The notes under the pieces were generated by a model that searched no databases, had not been told where the DNA came from, and saw nothing but the letters and a program-made list of their open reading frames with translations. The position numbers and the translations under genes are program-made. Positions 12,265-23,239 of a stretch of DNA of 64,000 bases are shown piece by piece; position 1 is the first letter of the stretch, and each line of letters begins with the position of its first letter. Source of the DNA: Nephrocerus scutellatus (lineage: Eukaryota; Arthropoda; Insecta; Diptera; Pipunculidae); contig OX352761.1 of the NCBI GenBank assembly GCA_947095585.1, positions 138,538,277 through 138,602,276 on the forward strand. The letters run 5' to 3'.

Positions 12265-12882
12265 TTAGGGCGTTCTCATTACTGTTAACCACTTGCCAAT
12301 TTGTGAACCGGCTTCAGATAACAATCGCACGGTGAACTTGTATGTACATAAACATATAACTATATGTACGTAAAATACACGGTATAACTGCATAACGCAA
12401 CAAAAAATGGTGTTTTGCAGGGCAAACGGGTTCCTTGCCTGTATTTCTCCTCTGGTAGTATGCAGCTGGAAAGCTTTAGTGTTCGTCGTAGATAGACATT
12501 TATTGACCATAATAAAGAGATGCAAAGGAATAAGCAGAAACCTCATCAATTGGCTGTTATACGATGGACGACGGAATGAACCGTGCATTTGTTGTGTTTC
12601 TTTTCGGACGAAATTTAATTTGAATTTGTTGTTCCGCGCAAATTCGCAAATTACACGAAAACGCAGGCGAGCAATGTCCTTACTAACGAGTTTCTCTGTA
12701 ATGACGATGAAAATGAGGACAAAGGAGCAATTGATGCGGTTAAATGTGTTTTCATCGTTGATCCCACAACAGAGTGCTTCTTTTGGATACGGAAGCGTTA
12801 ATGATTGTAAAAATGTATAACCAATTGGCCAGGATTGAACTTCGGAAAGAGTCTTAATAGCAATTTGATTTGATTTATTCAT
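12265..12882 (-). other. Unusually long unrecognised open frame (205 codons)
   Basis: This uninterrupted minus-strand frame overlaps a 137-codon plus-strand frame (12407-12820). Neither product shows a domain, signal peptide or repeat that I recognise; the C-terminal third of the minus frame has a hydrophobic stretch rich in Cys, Val and Ile. Such a length is rare by chance in DNA this AT-rich, but the same segment is open on both strands, which points to low stop density rather than coding. It could be an old transposon piece or a conserved non-coding block in the beat intron. Confidence 0.2.
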
Positions 12883-14067
12883 TTATAAGGAGTAATTTTG
12901 CAGGGTTCTGGTTAAAGTCCGCTCCCATAAAAGTGTACTTTTTCGTTAAAGATCTTTTAACTTTTTTTTAATTTTTCATGATTTGAATTTGAATTTAATT
13001 GGAAAGCAAAAGTAATGATTAAACTCAACCCGTTTTGTTCTACAATGTTTGACGTGCAATTAAAATAAAAAACTCCTGTTGGCATAGCTCCGCGGAAAAG
13101 AAAGATTTAATATTTGACATGCCTCGGTAATAAAAAAAAAGTTAATCCTTTTTTCGAATCGCGAATGCGCTTCGAATTTTGTTATATAAATTGAATTGAT
13201 TGAAATAAATCCACACACGTGACTCATACGTGGTGTACAAACATTCAATAATTTTTAAAACATTTAAGCTGCGAGCTAACGCTTATGTCAAATTCAAATG
13301 CCAGTAACATGATATAAATAATGAAATTTTTCAAAAATTTGGCAACGTTTCACACACATTGACATGCATTGAATAACATCCTTTGTGGAAAACAATTATC
13401 CGCGTTCTTTTCGCCCATCAAATTCAGTTATATTTTCATAACCAAATACAAAATCAATTTATTCGGTTCAGTTGTGGTTTGGTTTTTTTTGTTCATTTAA
13501 TAATTGGATATTCGACAAATTCTATGGAAATTTTCTAAGAGGATGATAACGAAATATTTTTAAATTGATGATGAAAGGGTCTTAGCCAAATATTAATTAC
13601 ACATAAATACCATGCATATATCTATTCGATATAAACTGGTATTGTAAAAAATATTAAAGGTAAATAAGATTCGTATAATCTTAACATCGCATATGCAACT
13701 ATTGATGGCACACTTTGCTAATCTGTGAGCAAAGATTTATTATAGAAATGAATGTTTTTCTTCTTCTATTGCTACTAAAATAGTTATTTACATTTATTGG
13801 CCTTTGGTTAAACCTTGAATTATATCTATTTAAAAGTAAGTGACAATATAAGGCATCTCAATGTTGTTAATTGTTCTAAATATGTCGCCCACATTTAAAG
13901 ACTTATACCTGATGCATTAAATATGATTGAAGTTAATTTCTAATTTATGCTTATTTCATTTGTTATATTTGCAATACTTTAAATACGTTGATTTATTCTA
14001 GTATAGGTAACGAATTATTTTATTACATTGAAATAAATGATTTCCCAATGAAATCATTCAAAGTTTA

Positions 14068-15000
14068 CTAGCTCAAGTACCCGGCGTTGCCCGTGGCCTC
14101 GTGACCCACCTATCGACCCCATTGGGCGCCCAAGAAAAGAAAACACATATATTTAAGACAAATAGGAAATTAATAATTTTATTAATTCATCTTAACGCCA
14201 GCGGATAGACAATGTTTTTTGTTTTTTTATTTTTATAAGTAAAAACGTACAAACGGTGTGCCAACTCGGGAGCAAGCCACATACAATTGGCCGTGTGAAA
14301 AACATGAACAATAGTGAACGATTGTGCATTGTTGATGGTAATAGCAAAGGCAAGACGCAAAGGGAACTGGAGTCGCTTGAATTTGAATGGTAAATCATTG
14401 GAAATCATTGGTATGCGTGGAATCAGTACGTTTTCGCCTTTAAATTTGCCACCGATGATGGTGCGTTTAGTTTCGAATAAGCATCACCGGTGATCCAACC
14501 TTTAATCTTAATACGTGCAATGGCATTCCTGGTGGTTCCAATGAATTCAAAAATTCAGCCGGATAACTGGCGGCTTGTTCTTCGTCCATTACTGTGTCGA
14601 TCAATTTGTATTTGACTGTTCCGCCTGGCAGTTTCAATTGAATTTGCTCATTGAGCTTGTTGACATCATCATTTTTTGGTGCACAGCCAATCCGGATTCT
14701 TGTAGTTGATTGTTAAACCTGGGAATACCTTGTCGACAACGGCTTCGGGTCCGAGCCCGAATTTTGCCAAAGACTTTATTTTGATTTAAATATTATATGG
14801 TGTGAATTTGAGCCAAATCGGTCCATAAATAAGAAAAAAAACGACCTTCACAGACCTTCCCCAAAATCGGTGCATCCGTTTTGGAGTCCATACGGAACAT
14901 ACATACATACACAAATCGAGTTTTACATTTTAGATTTCCCATTTTGAAATTGTTAATTCCGGAATTGAACACAACACACACACGTGTGTATATTTAGATG
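14068..15000 (-). mobile_element. Helitron relic with PIF1-type helicase C-terminus
   Basis: The 3' end is CTAG at 14071-14068 (minus strand), followed by T in the flank, preceded by the hairpin-like GGGCAACGCCGGGTA. Both are Helitron features. Upstream on the minus strand are broken frames of the Helitron helicase: LNSLEPPGMPLHVLRLKVGS, then PVMLIRN (about 14560-14470), LPFKFKRLQFPLRLAFAITI (about 14390-14335), and the family-typical ending KTKNIVYPLALR (14225-14190). The N-terminal Rep domain is absent and the 5' end is not located; the limit near 15000 is approximate. It is inactive. Confidence 0.78.
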
Positions 15001-15829
15001 TAATTCAGTCTAAATACTAATTTATCTTAGAAGCCTTATAGTATGCAACGTTAAATGTAGGTCTTTCATTCATAAGCGATAGGTCATTCAGCAATATGCG
15101 TCTTCTGAAATAGACTGAAAAAGGACATTTTACTTTGCAAACTTCTAGGCTTAAAAAAATAGTATTTTTTTTTCAGTTTTCTCAGGTGTAGTAACCCCTA
15201 TGAATGAAAAAATTACGCCATCGCAAGCCGAGCGCCAACCAATTGTTCTAAAACAAGTCCCATCAAATTTTGACTGGTAGAAGCCGAGATACACAACACG
15301 ACAAACGTACAAACGTTACAAATGTACACACATTCGGTGAAAAATTTTCATGTCCTCTGAATATACGCTTCGCCTTCTGGCTGGCAATAATGGCTTTTTC
15401 AATGACATTTGGCAATATACATATACGAGTATGTTTGGTTAAATCATAAATTAAAAATGTTTAAATTAATATCAAAATCCATGCACTTGAAAACTATATG
15501 CTAAAATACATCTCACATAATTGGATCTTGTGTCATTTGCTTTTACATATAAATGCCAAATAGTAACTTTAAAAAACAGTGGAAATGTGAAGGTACGTGT
15601 GAAGGTCTTGTAAATTATACCCTGGTGGCATACTCTATCAAATATTAATAAATATAATAACATATTATTTTCGATACAAACCATGTACACTAGTATTCTG
15701 GCTTATTGGGTGTTTATTTATCATTATTACCTTTGCACATTTCCACTGCGACAGATAACGATTAAGTCTTAATTTAGAATCAAAAATTAGAGTAAGGAAT
15801 AATATACTTTTATGGGGTAAGGCTATTTT
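15001..15829. other. Intron stretch, nothing recognised
   Basis: AT-rich. The part near 15215-15330 reads like the degraded inner portion of another interspersed repeat (stretches of ACAAACGTACAAACG), but I cannot define its ends. Confidence 0.4.
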
Positions 15830-16098
15830 TAAATTATTTATATTAACTTCACGACAGCATGGTTCTGTGTGTCGTCATTCGTTCGTTTGTTCGGTGCTGG
15901 AATCTTGCGAACAATTTTTAACCCAGTACGCCATACTGCGTGCAGCCCTGCTTTACGATTTGAACCACAAAAGCACGCAGTGCTCGCAGTGCTCTGATTG
16001 TGTTTTAATTTTTTAGCATTTATAGTGGATTACTTTTAGGCGCATATTTTGGTTATAAGAGAATTTACATGAACAGTCTTAATTTTAATGGTTATTTT
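15830..16098 (-). repeat. Modular repeat, copy 3
   Basis: Read on the minus strand, the head AATAACCATTAAAATTAAGA-like lies at 16100-16070, with AAATTCTCTTAT at about 16060-16050. The body has the phrase GGTTAAAAATTG near 15915 and a tail near 15840. It directly abuts copy 4, in the same orientation. Confidence 0.65.
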
Positions 16099-16460
16099 TA
16101 AATTCTTTACTTTGTTCTGTCTGTGGTTCATTCGGTGGTTGAATCTTGCAATCTTTTTTAACCCGATACCCAATACCCGATTAGATTGAAACTTTGCACA
16201 CATGTGTATCTTCGGTGACAACACTTTCTTTTGAAATTTGGTGCTGGTCGGGCGCCCCGTGGTCGGGGGGTTACCACATACATTCATCATGCCATATAGC
16301 GGCATCAGATCACGCCAATGACTGTCTGTGTTTCGTGCAGTGCTGCTTCACGATTTGGGCTGGGTTTTATTTTTCAGCATTTATAGGTGAATTCAGTATA
16401 CTTTTGCTTGTTAGAGAATTTAAACGAACATTTTTATTTCTTATGGGTTGCTTTTTTTAT
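16099..16460 (-). repeat. Modular repeat, copy 4
   Basis: The minus-strand head GCAACCCATAAGAAATAAAA lies near 16450, followed by AAATTCTCTAAC at about 16405. The body carries the CCCCCCGACC block (about 16265), GTTGTCACCGAAGATACAC and the palindrome ACACATGTGT at 16198-16207. The tail (CAGACAGAAC, then AAAGAATTTAAA) ends at about 16099. This is a compact, nearly complete copy of about 360 bp. Confidence 0.72.
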
Positions 16461-17699
16461 AAAAATTTTGTTTCGTCCTTTATTTCGTTGAGTGTAAAAT
16501 GTTTAATTGGACAATCCATTTGTAAAGGACAGTGTGTCTTAGAAACCAATAGAGTATGTCAATAAGCTTACTTATAAGTCTTCAAGGCCAGCTTTGGCCT
16601 CTTGGTCCTCTTTCAACTATGTATGTTTAGCGAACGACTTTCTGCCTAGGTACTATTTCGCGGTATTGACAGCATAACTGTCGCATTATGTATTCAGAAA
16701 CATCAATTCAGAACCGTATGAAATCTGCAATCAAATCGATAAAGTTCCTCTTTGATGACGACTCAAACAGCCGCACCTGTTTGGTATTTTTCCACAAATT
16801 TCCAACGCTGGATTTGAATGCTACGAGTGTCTTCGCGTATAACGCTTACTCCCAAACTTAACGCGGTCCAACCACACATATTGGCAATTAAAATTGAAAA
16901 TTGAGTTATTGTTAATTTCAGACGTACAAAATGAACGGCACCCAAACGAATGCTCTAACTGTTTTTTGTCGACTCAATGAATGTGGATGCCTGTGGATTC
17001 TCCGCGGTTCCCGTTCAATTGTTTCGAATACAAATAATAATATAGCTGCCGATGTTACTGTGAGGAAAATCAGTGAAAATAACTGTGCTTGTTGTGGCTT
17101 TGGCTTTTCCGTTCTATTCACTGACTGTTGACGCACTTAGCTACACGCGTGAAACAGCAACAACAGCAACCAGCCAGAAAATCTCACTTTCGCGCTACAT
17201 ATGCAACGTGTTTTGTGCCTAACGTAGAGTGAACGTAAAACGAACGGTCAAATTATTAGATGCATCGCTTTGCAAAACAGCACACAGCCAAATACGAAAA
17301 GCCGCAATACGTTACCAATTTTCAATTTGTTTTAATTAAGTTATCTAAAATTGATAAATCCCGCGTTATTCGTAGTGGGGTTAAATACTGCGGCGCATTT
17401 ATAGAAAGGGAGTTCTTTACGTTATCCCCTCATTTTTGGGATATACCGCACATATAGCATATATTAGATAGATTCACACGTATAACCCTACTCCTATGCC
17501 TCTTTATTTGAGCAGAAATTTGGCGATTTTGTACTGAATCACAAAAGATTTTCGACTATACTTTTTCATCAATACATTACATAATGTGCTTTAGCCGAAG
17601 TCTTTACTTTCTACTACTTAAAGTAAATGGTCAGAAGAACCTCTTCACAAGTAAAATTATAACTAAGACAATGTTTAGATTCAGATCGAGTTTGATGCA

Positions 17700-19460
17700 C
17701 TGTCAGATTCAATTTTAAGAATTGTCAAAAACAAGAGTATCGAAAGACTGAAATCGTTATTGCGGGCGATTTCAATGTACACAATTCTGGGTGGCTTTGC
17801 CATTATGGCCAGACAACACCCGAAGGTAGGTGTGTTGAGATATTCGCTGAGTTTAATCATCTTACTTAGCTTGTAAATGCGCCTACAAGAATACCTGACA
17901 TTTCAAATCATTCCGCAAACACCCTTAACTTGTTCCTTAACTCTTATCCTGATAAATACTTTGTCAATGTATTATCGCCTCTAGGCTCGTCTGATCATTG
18001 TGTTGTATCAGCTAATTTTTCATTATTAAACCACGCAGTTAGAGAGAAAACTCCAAAAATAACAGTATGGCAATACGAGAAAGCCAATTGGGACAGCTTT
18101 AACAACTACTTTGGGAATGACAAAAATGTTTGGTCATTCATGAAAAGAATCAAAAATACAGCCTCGTCGTCGATTCCAACGCTCATTTGTAATGACATTC
18201 CAGTTGTTAGCTCTATAGATAAAGCTGCACATTTTCCACATTCCCAGATTGTGCATTGCTACCGCTTGCACCTCAGAGTATTGAACATACTATGGGACAG
18301 ATCTTCATTCGTACTCATGCAGTTGCTTGAGATTTAAACGATCTCAGCTCTTACAAATACGCTGGGCCACATGGTATTTCCCCATTAGTTCTGAAGAGGT
18401 GTTCTTCCGAGGTAGCATTACCATAGTGTAAGCTTTTCTATATATCTTACTCTTCTGGATTCTTCCCGAGAAGTTGGAAAACAGCCTCTGTCCAGCCTAT
18501 ACTCTAAAAAAGCGAGCCGACGATTCGTTAATCGTACCGACCCATAGCACTTACATCCATTCCTTCCAAGGTCGTGGAAACGCTAATCAATTTTCAGGTC
18601 AAGAAATATATTGAAACCAACGAAATGCTTAGTGACTGGCTTCGTGGGCAACGTTCTACTGTTGATTTGATGGTATATCTTACCGAACAGTGGAGCCGGT
18701 CTTTGCATTAATTTGGTGAAAGCAAAGCTGTTTCACTCGATATTTCTAAGGCATTTGACAGAGTTTGGCATCAATCTCTTTTGCTCAAAATGCGAGCTTA
18801 TGGAGTCGATGATAAACTGATTCACTGGACTAGAAGCTCGATTTTGGACAGCTCATTTCAAGTTGTATTGGACGGTTTAAATTCTAAAGTACATCACTTA
18901 AATGCTGGCGCTACACAGGGCTCTATTTCCCCCGACACTCTTTCTCATTTTTTTTAATGATCTCTAATTGTGTCTTCTAATCCAATTCACTCTTTCGCTG
19001 ACAACAGTACTTTCAGCTTCTCATATAAATTTGAAGTACGTCCCTCCACTTCTCATTCGGAACTCAAACAACTGGGTATGTTAAGCACGTTAAATTCTGA
19101 CCTAGACAGCATAATAAAATGGGGAGAAAACAATCGGGTGGAATTTAACTCTTCTAAAACCCAATGCTGTCTGTCATCTAAGCGAATCCTAAATCCTATG
19201 CCGCTATCCATGAATGGCATTTTCATCGAGGAAACCGAAAATCTTGCAATTCCTGGCCTATCTTCGGACGTACAGTTAAGTTCAGGGATTTCATCTTCAG
19301 ACGTACAACACGCATGTGAAATGCTTTGCCAAGCTCTGTCTTTCCACATCGCTATGATCCACAGGCATTCATTACACAAGCTCATAGATATCTCCTTTCT
19401 TCTCCTCCTTTTCCTTAACGCCCACGCTGTGCCGGAGGTAAAGTATTCAGTGAAAAGTAT
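17700..19460 (+). mobile_element. CR1/jockey-like LINE, endonuclease plus RT, decayed
   Basis: Plus-strand frames encode an endonuclease C-terminal half: VIAGDFNVHNSGWLCHYG at about 17760, then a run through PTRIPDISNHSANTLNLF and LSPLGSSDHCVVSANFS to about 18130. The RT follows with YRPIALTSIPSKVVETLI (about 18535), VSLDISKAFDRVWHQSLLLK (about 18735), NAGATQGSIS, and IHSFADNSTFSFS (about 18990), where the catalytic motif F-A-D-D is changed to FADN. The thumb continues to about 19460. Stops, frameshifts and deletions make it dead. Relatives lie at 35140-35990, 36200-37720 and 40150-41420. Confidence 0.85.
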
Positions 19461-20531
19461 TTAGTATTCAAAACCATAATTGCGATCAGCCTATTATTTG
19501 CTTCTAATTAAGACAATTTTGTAAATGGTTAATCGACTTCCTTGTTAAACACTGCCGCAAGCAGCATTGGACGACGAGACTTTCACAACTATTTTACTAA
19601 TCACCTAAGAGTTGCCGCTCAATTAATGCCCACTTGCTGCTTAAGATTGCCGCTCAGCTTTTTGCCGCTCTGCCGCTCAGTGCGCGGCCTTAGCCTAAGA
19701 GCTCTTCTTTTTTGTAATGGGCAAATTTTCTTCTATACCGCCACTCTCAAATTACTACGAAGTTCAATTTGTTCACAATTTTTTGCAATCGACCGCGAAA
19801 CAAAGTAGTTTTGGAATTTAATGTTAATTAATCAAAAAGCCCAATCGCACCTTCAATTAGTAACCTTAATCAGCTTGGTAATTAACAATATAATATATGT
19901 ACATGTCTGGTGTACACTATATATTTCATGTTCTCCCATTGGGTTTTATTGCTGTTGTGGTTGTTGTTGTTATCTCGACCGCTGCTGGTATTGTATGCTG
20001 CCCATCAATAACAGCAACGGGAGCAACAATGAAAACACGAGAGACAATATCAACGCAAACAGAAACAAAAATGAAATTTTTAATTATGAAAAACAATGAA
20101 CTTAATTAACCTTAATAATGCGAGTACTGTAATATACTCGTGACAACAAGAGCAGAAGGCACAAGGCCATATTATGAGGTTTGTCCAGTTCAGCAAAAAC
20201 AGAAGCACTCTACACTACAAGCATTGGCGTGCAAAAGTGAGGCACATCTGCCGTTCGATAACATTGGATTTTGTAGTTGCTTCTCTTATCAATGGATGAA
20301 ATGGGCACATCACAGTTGCCGAGAGTCTGTACCCGCTGCATGACAATATTGTTGTCTTTGTGGTTATAATTACTTTTATCAGTTACTGATAGGTATAGGT
20401 CATGCGAGTCTTTAACAAGATAATGTTTTGTGATTAAAAAATTTTACCAACACCCCCTAGTAAATTTATTTACAAGGAAACACACTTCTTCCTCGTATAC
20501 TGGAAATTAAAATAATTTTTTCATTTTACAG

Positions 20532-20801
20532 CTTACTAATTCTGATGCCAATTCGGTCACATTAAAAAGTGTCACACGGGAACTTTCTGGAAATTATCAA
20601 TGTGAAGTTTCCGAAGATGCCCCCCTGTTCCACACCGAAATCCGTTCCGCTCATATGCAGGTAATCGAATTGCCCAAGGACGAGCCGACAATGCAGGTGG
20701 ACAAAAAAGTAATTAACTCCAACGATAACTTTAAGGCTGTATGCACGGTGGGACCATCGTATCCCGCTGCAAATATAACATGGTACATTAACGGCCGAAG
20801 G
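20532..20801 (+). CDS. beat-V: beaten path family Ig protein, exon 3 in window
   Basis: The exon follows CATTTTACAG and ends before GTGAGT; it is 90 codons, phase 0 at both ends. It completes the first Ig domain with SVTLKSVTRELSGNYQCEVS (second disulphide cysteine) and FHTEIRSAHMQVIELPKDEP. It starts the second Ig domain with FKAVCTVGPSYPAANITWYI, which contains the first cysteine of that domain, the core tryptophan and an N-glycosylation site, NIT. The exon is clean, with no stop or indel. Confidence 0.93.
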
Positions 20802-21390
20802 GTGAGTAATCTTTTTTTTTGTAAATTAGTTCTAAAAAATAATTGAATATACACGTTATTATCAGCGAGTATATTTTCTGTGACCGGCTTATATTGTTGT
20901 CATACATTAGTAAAAAGAAAATACAAAATTTTAGTTAAAAATTCATCCGAGAATATCTTTTTGCTTTCGCAAAAGTACCCATACACTCTAGATATTTTTT
21001 CCGGAACGCATCAATATCGTATATAGAATCAGCCCAATGCAAAGTTAATATTAGATAAACGTAAAAGTTTTCAGCGACATTCATCAAGCAGTAATTCACC
21101 GCGACAACATATTGCTGTTCGAGCTAATATAGTCGAACTTTATCTGCCGCTAAGCACTGCCACAAGTATTTGATAAGCGTTCACCCAGCTGACTCGGTTC
21201 ATTATCATCAACCGTTATCCGTGTTCCTAAAAATCGTATGTCCGGTCACCATCTATCTGTGTCCTCCACCGCTTGACCGTGAAGTTTGATGATGTCAAAT
21301 CAAGTTATTTTTATAAAAATATTCACATTCGAATCAACGAAAAAAGCAACTAAGGGCGAAGCATGATTATTACGTAGTATGCGAAAGTTA

Positions 21391-21661
21391 TGTGGGCGCG
21401 TTAGTTTAGTGGTTAAGTGCATGAATTTCTTGGGGGCTTCGTAGTACGAATCCCAGAAAACACCAAAAGTATTTTCCACGGTCCCACCTCTCGCAAATCC
21501 GAGAGTAATAACTTGTCATGGAAATCTTCTCAATTCGCCGTCGGATATGGCATTAAATTGTAGGTCCCTTCCATTTGTGTGCGAAAATATACATGCTCAA
21601 CACAAATGGTTGCAAGAATCTAGGCCTTGGACCGCAATGGTCTGTCGCGCCGAAAAAAAAA
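21391..21661 (+). mobile_element. tRNA-derived SINE, second copy
   Basis: The A box TAGTTTAGTGG (21402-21412) fits the RNA polymerase III consensus better than in the copy at 7744. The B box is AGTACGAATCC (21443-21453). The body shared with the other copy includes GAGAGTAATAACTTGTCATG and TAAATTGTAGGTCCCTTCCA, ending TCTGTCGCGCCG followed by an A10 tail. No clear target-site duplication was found. It lies in the intron between beat exons 3 and 4. Confidence 0.85.
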
Positions 21662-22032
21662 ACTACAACGATGTTAATAAGTCGTTGCATGTCAAACGTT
21701 CGATTAGCCAGCCAAACTGTGGGTGTAAATCCTTCAACCAGAAGACCAAATGACCTTTATTCCATCTGTAGTTTGAAAGCCCATCTTTGATTATGCAACA
21801 GTCCTTCGCATTATACTGATGAAATTCTGACGGTAACTTATATTTCTCTTATACGCAAATCACCCCTATTTTGAAGGCTGGCAGAAACTTTTCAAACTTT
21901 ATCGCTGAGTCTTTTCAAGAACATTCGGCCAAAAAGAATAGGAATAGTTTTAAGTAGGGGTGGTAGTATTACCTTCTTTATGGTGATGGGTATTTCTCTT
22001 TACTAATTTTTATATTTCACTTCACTTTGCAG

Positions 22033-22482
22033 GTGTACAAAACTCCATTCCAGCGAATCAGTCAAGACTCTTACGAAGGCTCGGCTACGTACTCATCGTT
22101 GGAGATCTACCCACACAGCCAGGTGCTGCAAGGTCTGTTCCAGACCGTACCCAAATACCAGACAAGCATCCTTCTGCTCTGTGAGGTCTCCATTCTGCAT
22201 GTATTTCACAAAAATGTCCAACAACGAATTCTACTGAGCATAGCGCCGCCAACAACAATTTCACCGAATCTTCTCGGCCTCGAGGGCTCAAAACGAAGCA
22301 ATGGCGATCCTGACAACTCAGCATTGACGGGGGGAAGCTCGAGTTGGCTACACAGCGTATGCAAGAGCTGGAGCATTGTGCTATCACTTGGTCTAATCTA
22401 CTCGTTCAATTACATTCTTTCAGTGTCAATATTGTCGACGCCGACACTGCAAATACCAAAACGAAAACAACGCCAACTGTGA
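22033..22482 (+). CDS. beat-V: beaten path family Ig protein, last exon with stop
   Basis: The exon follows CACTTTGCAG and runs 149 codons to TGA at 22480-22482. It completes the second Ig domain: RISQDSYEGSATYSSLEIYP, then ILLLCEVSILHVFHKNVQQR, which holds the closing cysteine. A Ser/Gly/Asn-rich linker follows, and near the end the hydrophobic segment WSIVLSLGLIYSFNYILSVS. About 20 residues with basic character (KRKQR) come after it. The hydrophobic segment could be a GPI-anchor signal or a single membrane span; the sequence alone does not decide. All four visible exons stay open, so the gene looks functional. Confidence 0.92.
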   Translation: MYKTPFQRISQDSYEGSATYSSLEIYPHSQVLQGLFQTVPKYQTSILLLCEVSILHVFHKNVQQRILLSIAPPTTISPNLLGLEGSKRSNGDPDNSALTGGSSSWLHSVCKSWSIVLSLGLIYSFNYILSVSILSTPTLQIPKRKQRQL

Positions 22483-23239
22483 CAAAGTTTTGTGTAAAAA
22501 AATGATAATTGAAATTGAATCAATATTTATTAACAAGTATTATAACCATTTATAAAACAAACAAACAAACGAAAAATTAAAATATTTTAATTTTTTATGT
22601 AACAAGAATTAGGTGATGGAATAATATATTATAAAAAATATGAGTAGATGAAGAAGAGTAGTAGCCAGTAAGAATATTGAAATAATAACTGTACTTAATT
22701 GTAAAAATGAAGAGATATACAAGTAATTGCTCATGAGGTAAGGTTGATAATTAATAAACATAACAACAAAAATAAACTAAAGCGTAAAGTCGTAAAACAA
22801 TAAATATATAAAGAGTAAGGACACATAACCAAAATGAAATTTTACTTCAAATTACCTAAACTATGATGAGGTACCTAAAGAATAATAAACGAAAAAGATG
22901 TATAGATTAAATAACTAAGTAATATTTTAAATCCTACATGAGAAACATGCAGTTAGGTACACGAAAATATCCAATTGACTGCCATTATCTCTGTCGAAAG
23001 GAACGGTTTTGGCAGATTTTATGACCGTAGTGTCATGAAAACTTAAAGTCCATCCAATTTGGATGAAATATCTTTTTGGAGACACTTTCTGTCCACCTTT
23101 TCCCTATGGTATGGCTACAGCATGTGTATTGAATTTTCTTCATAACTTCTTTTTATTCCTTTGAGGTGGAACAGTTTTAGTTTGCGTTGATTAAGGCGAA
23201 ATGGGCCTAACAGTAAATTGAACATAATAAATAGCTGCG
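22483..23239 (+). other. Probable beat 3' UTR
   Basis: AT-rich sequence directly after the beat stop, with several poly(A) signals AATAAA (22753, 22771, 22799, 22884). Transcript ends cannot be fixed from sequence. The 3' UTR may run further, since the AT-rich, A-biased plus strand resumes after the LINE at about 25760-27280. Confidence 0.5.

Larger units (their letters stand above)
1334..20531 (+). other. 19.2 kb beat intron filled with mobile elements
   Basis: The intron runs from GTAAGT (1334) to TTTTACAG (ending 20531) and splits the first Ig domain between its two cysteines. It contains LINE fragments (4270-4990, 5120-6845, 7440-7743, 11050-11600, 17700-19460), a tRNA-derived SINE (7744-8045), a Helitron relic (14068-15000) and modular repeats (9257-10165, 15830-16460). 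Unannotated stretches (1334-4270, 8046-9257, 10200-11050, 11600-14068, 19500-20531) are AT-rich; I see no conserved protein in them. Confidence 0.8.

Noticed and set aside
14187..14408. 73-codon frame as a host helicase gene
   Set aside because: Surrounding frameshifts and the adjacent Helitron 3' end show it is the helicase tail of a dead Helitron.
18970..19464. 164-codon plus-strand frame as a host gene
   Set aside because: It is the palm/thumb part of the CR1/jockey-like LINE (IHSFADNS motif), not a separate gene.
21401..21470. Possible tRNA gene
   Set aside because: Same SINE family head, followed by the SINE body and A tail.
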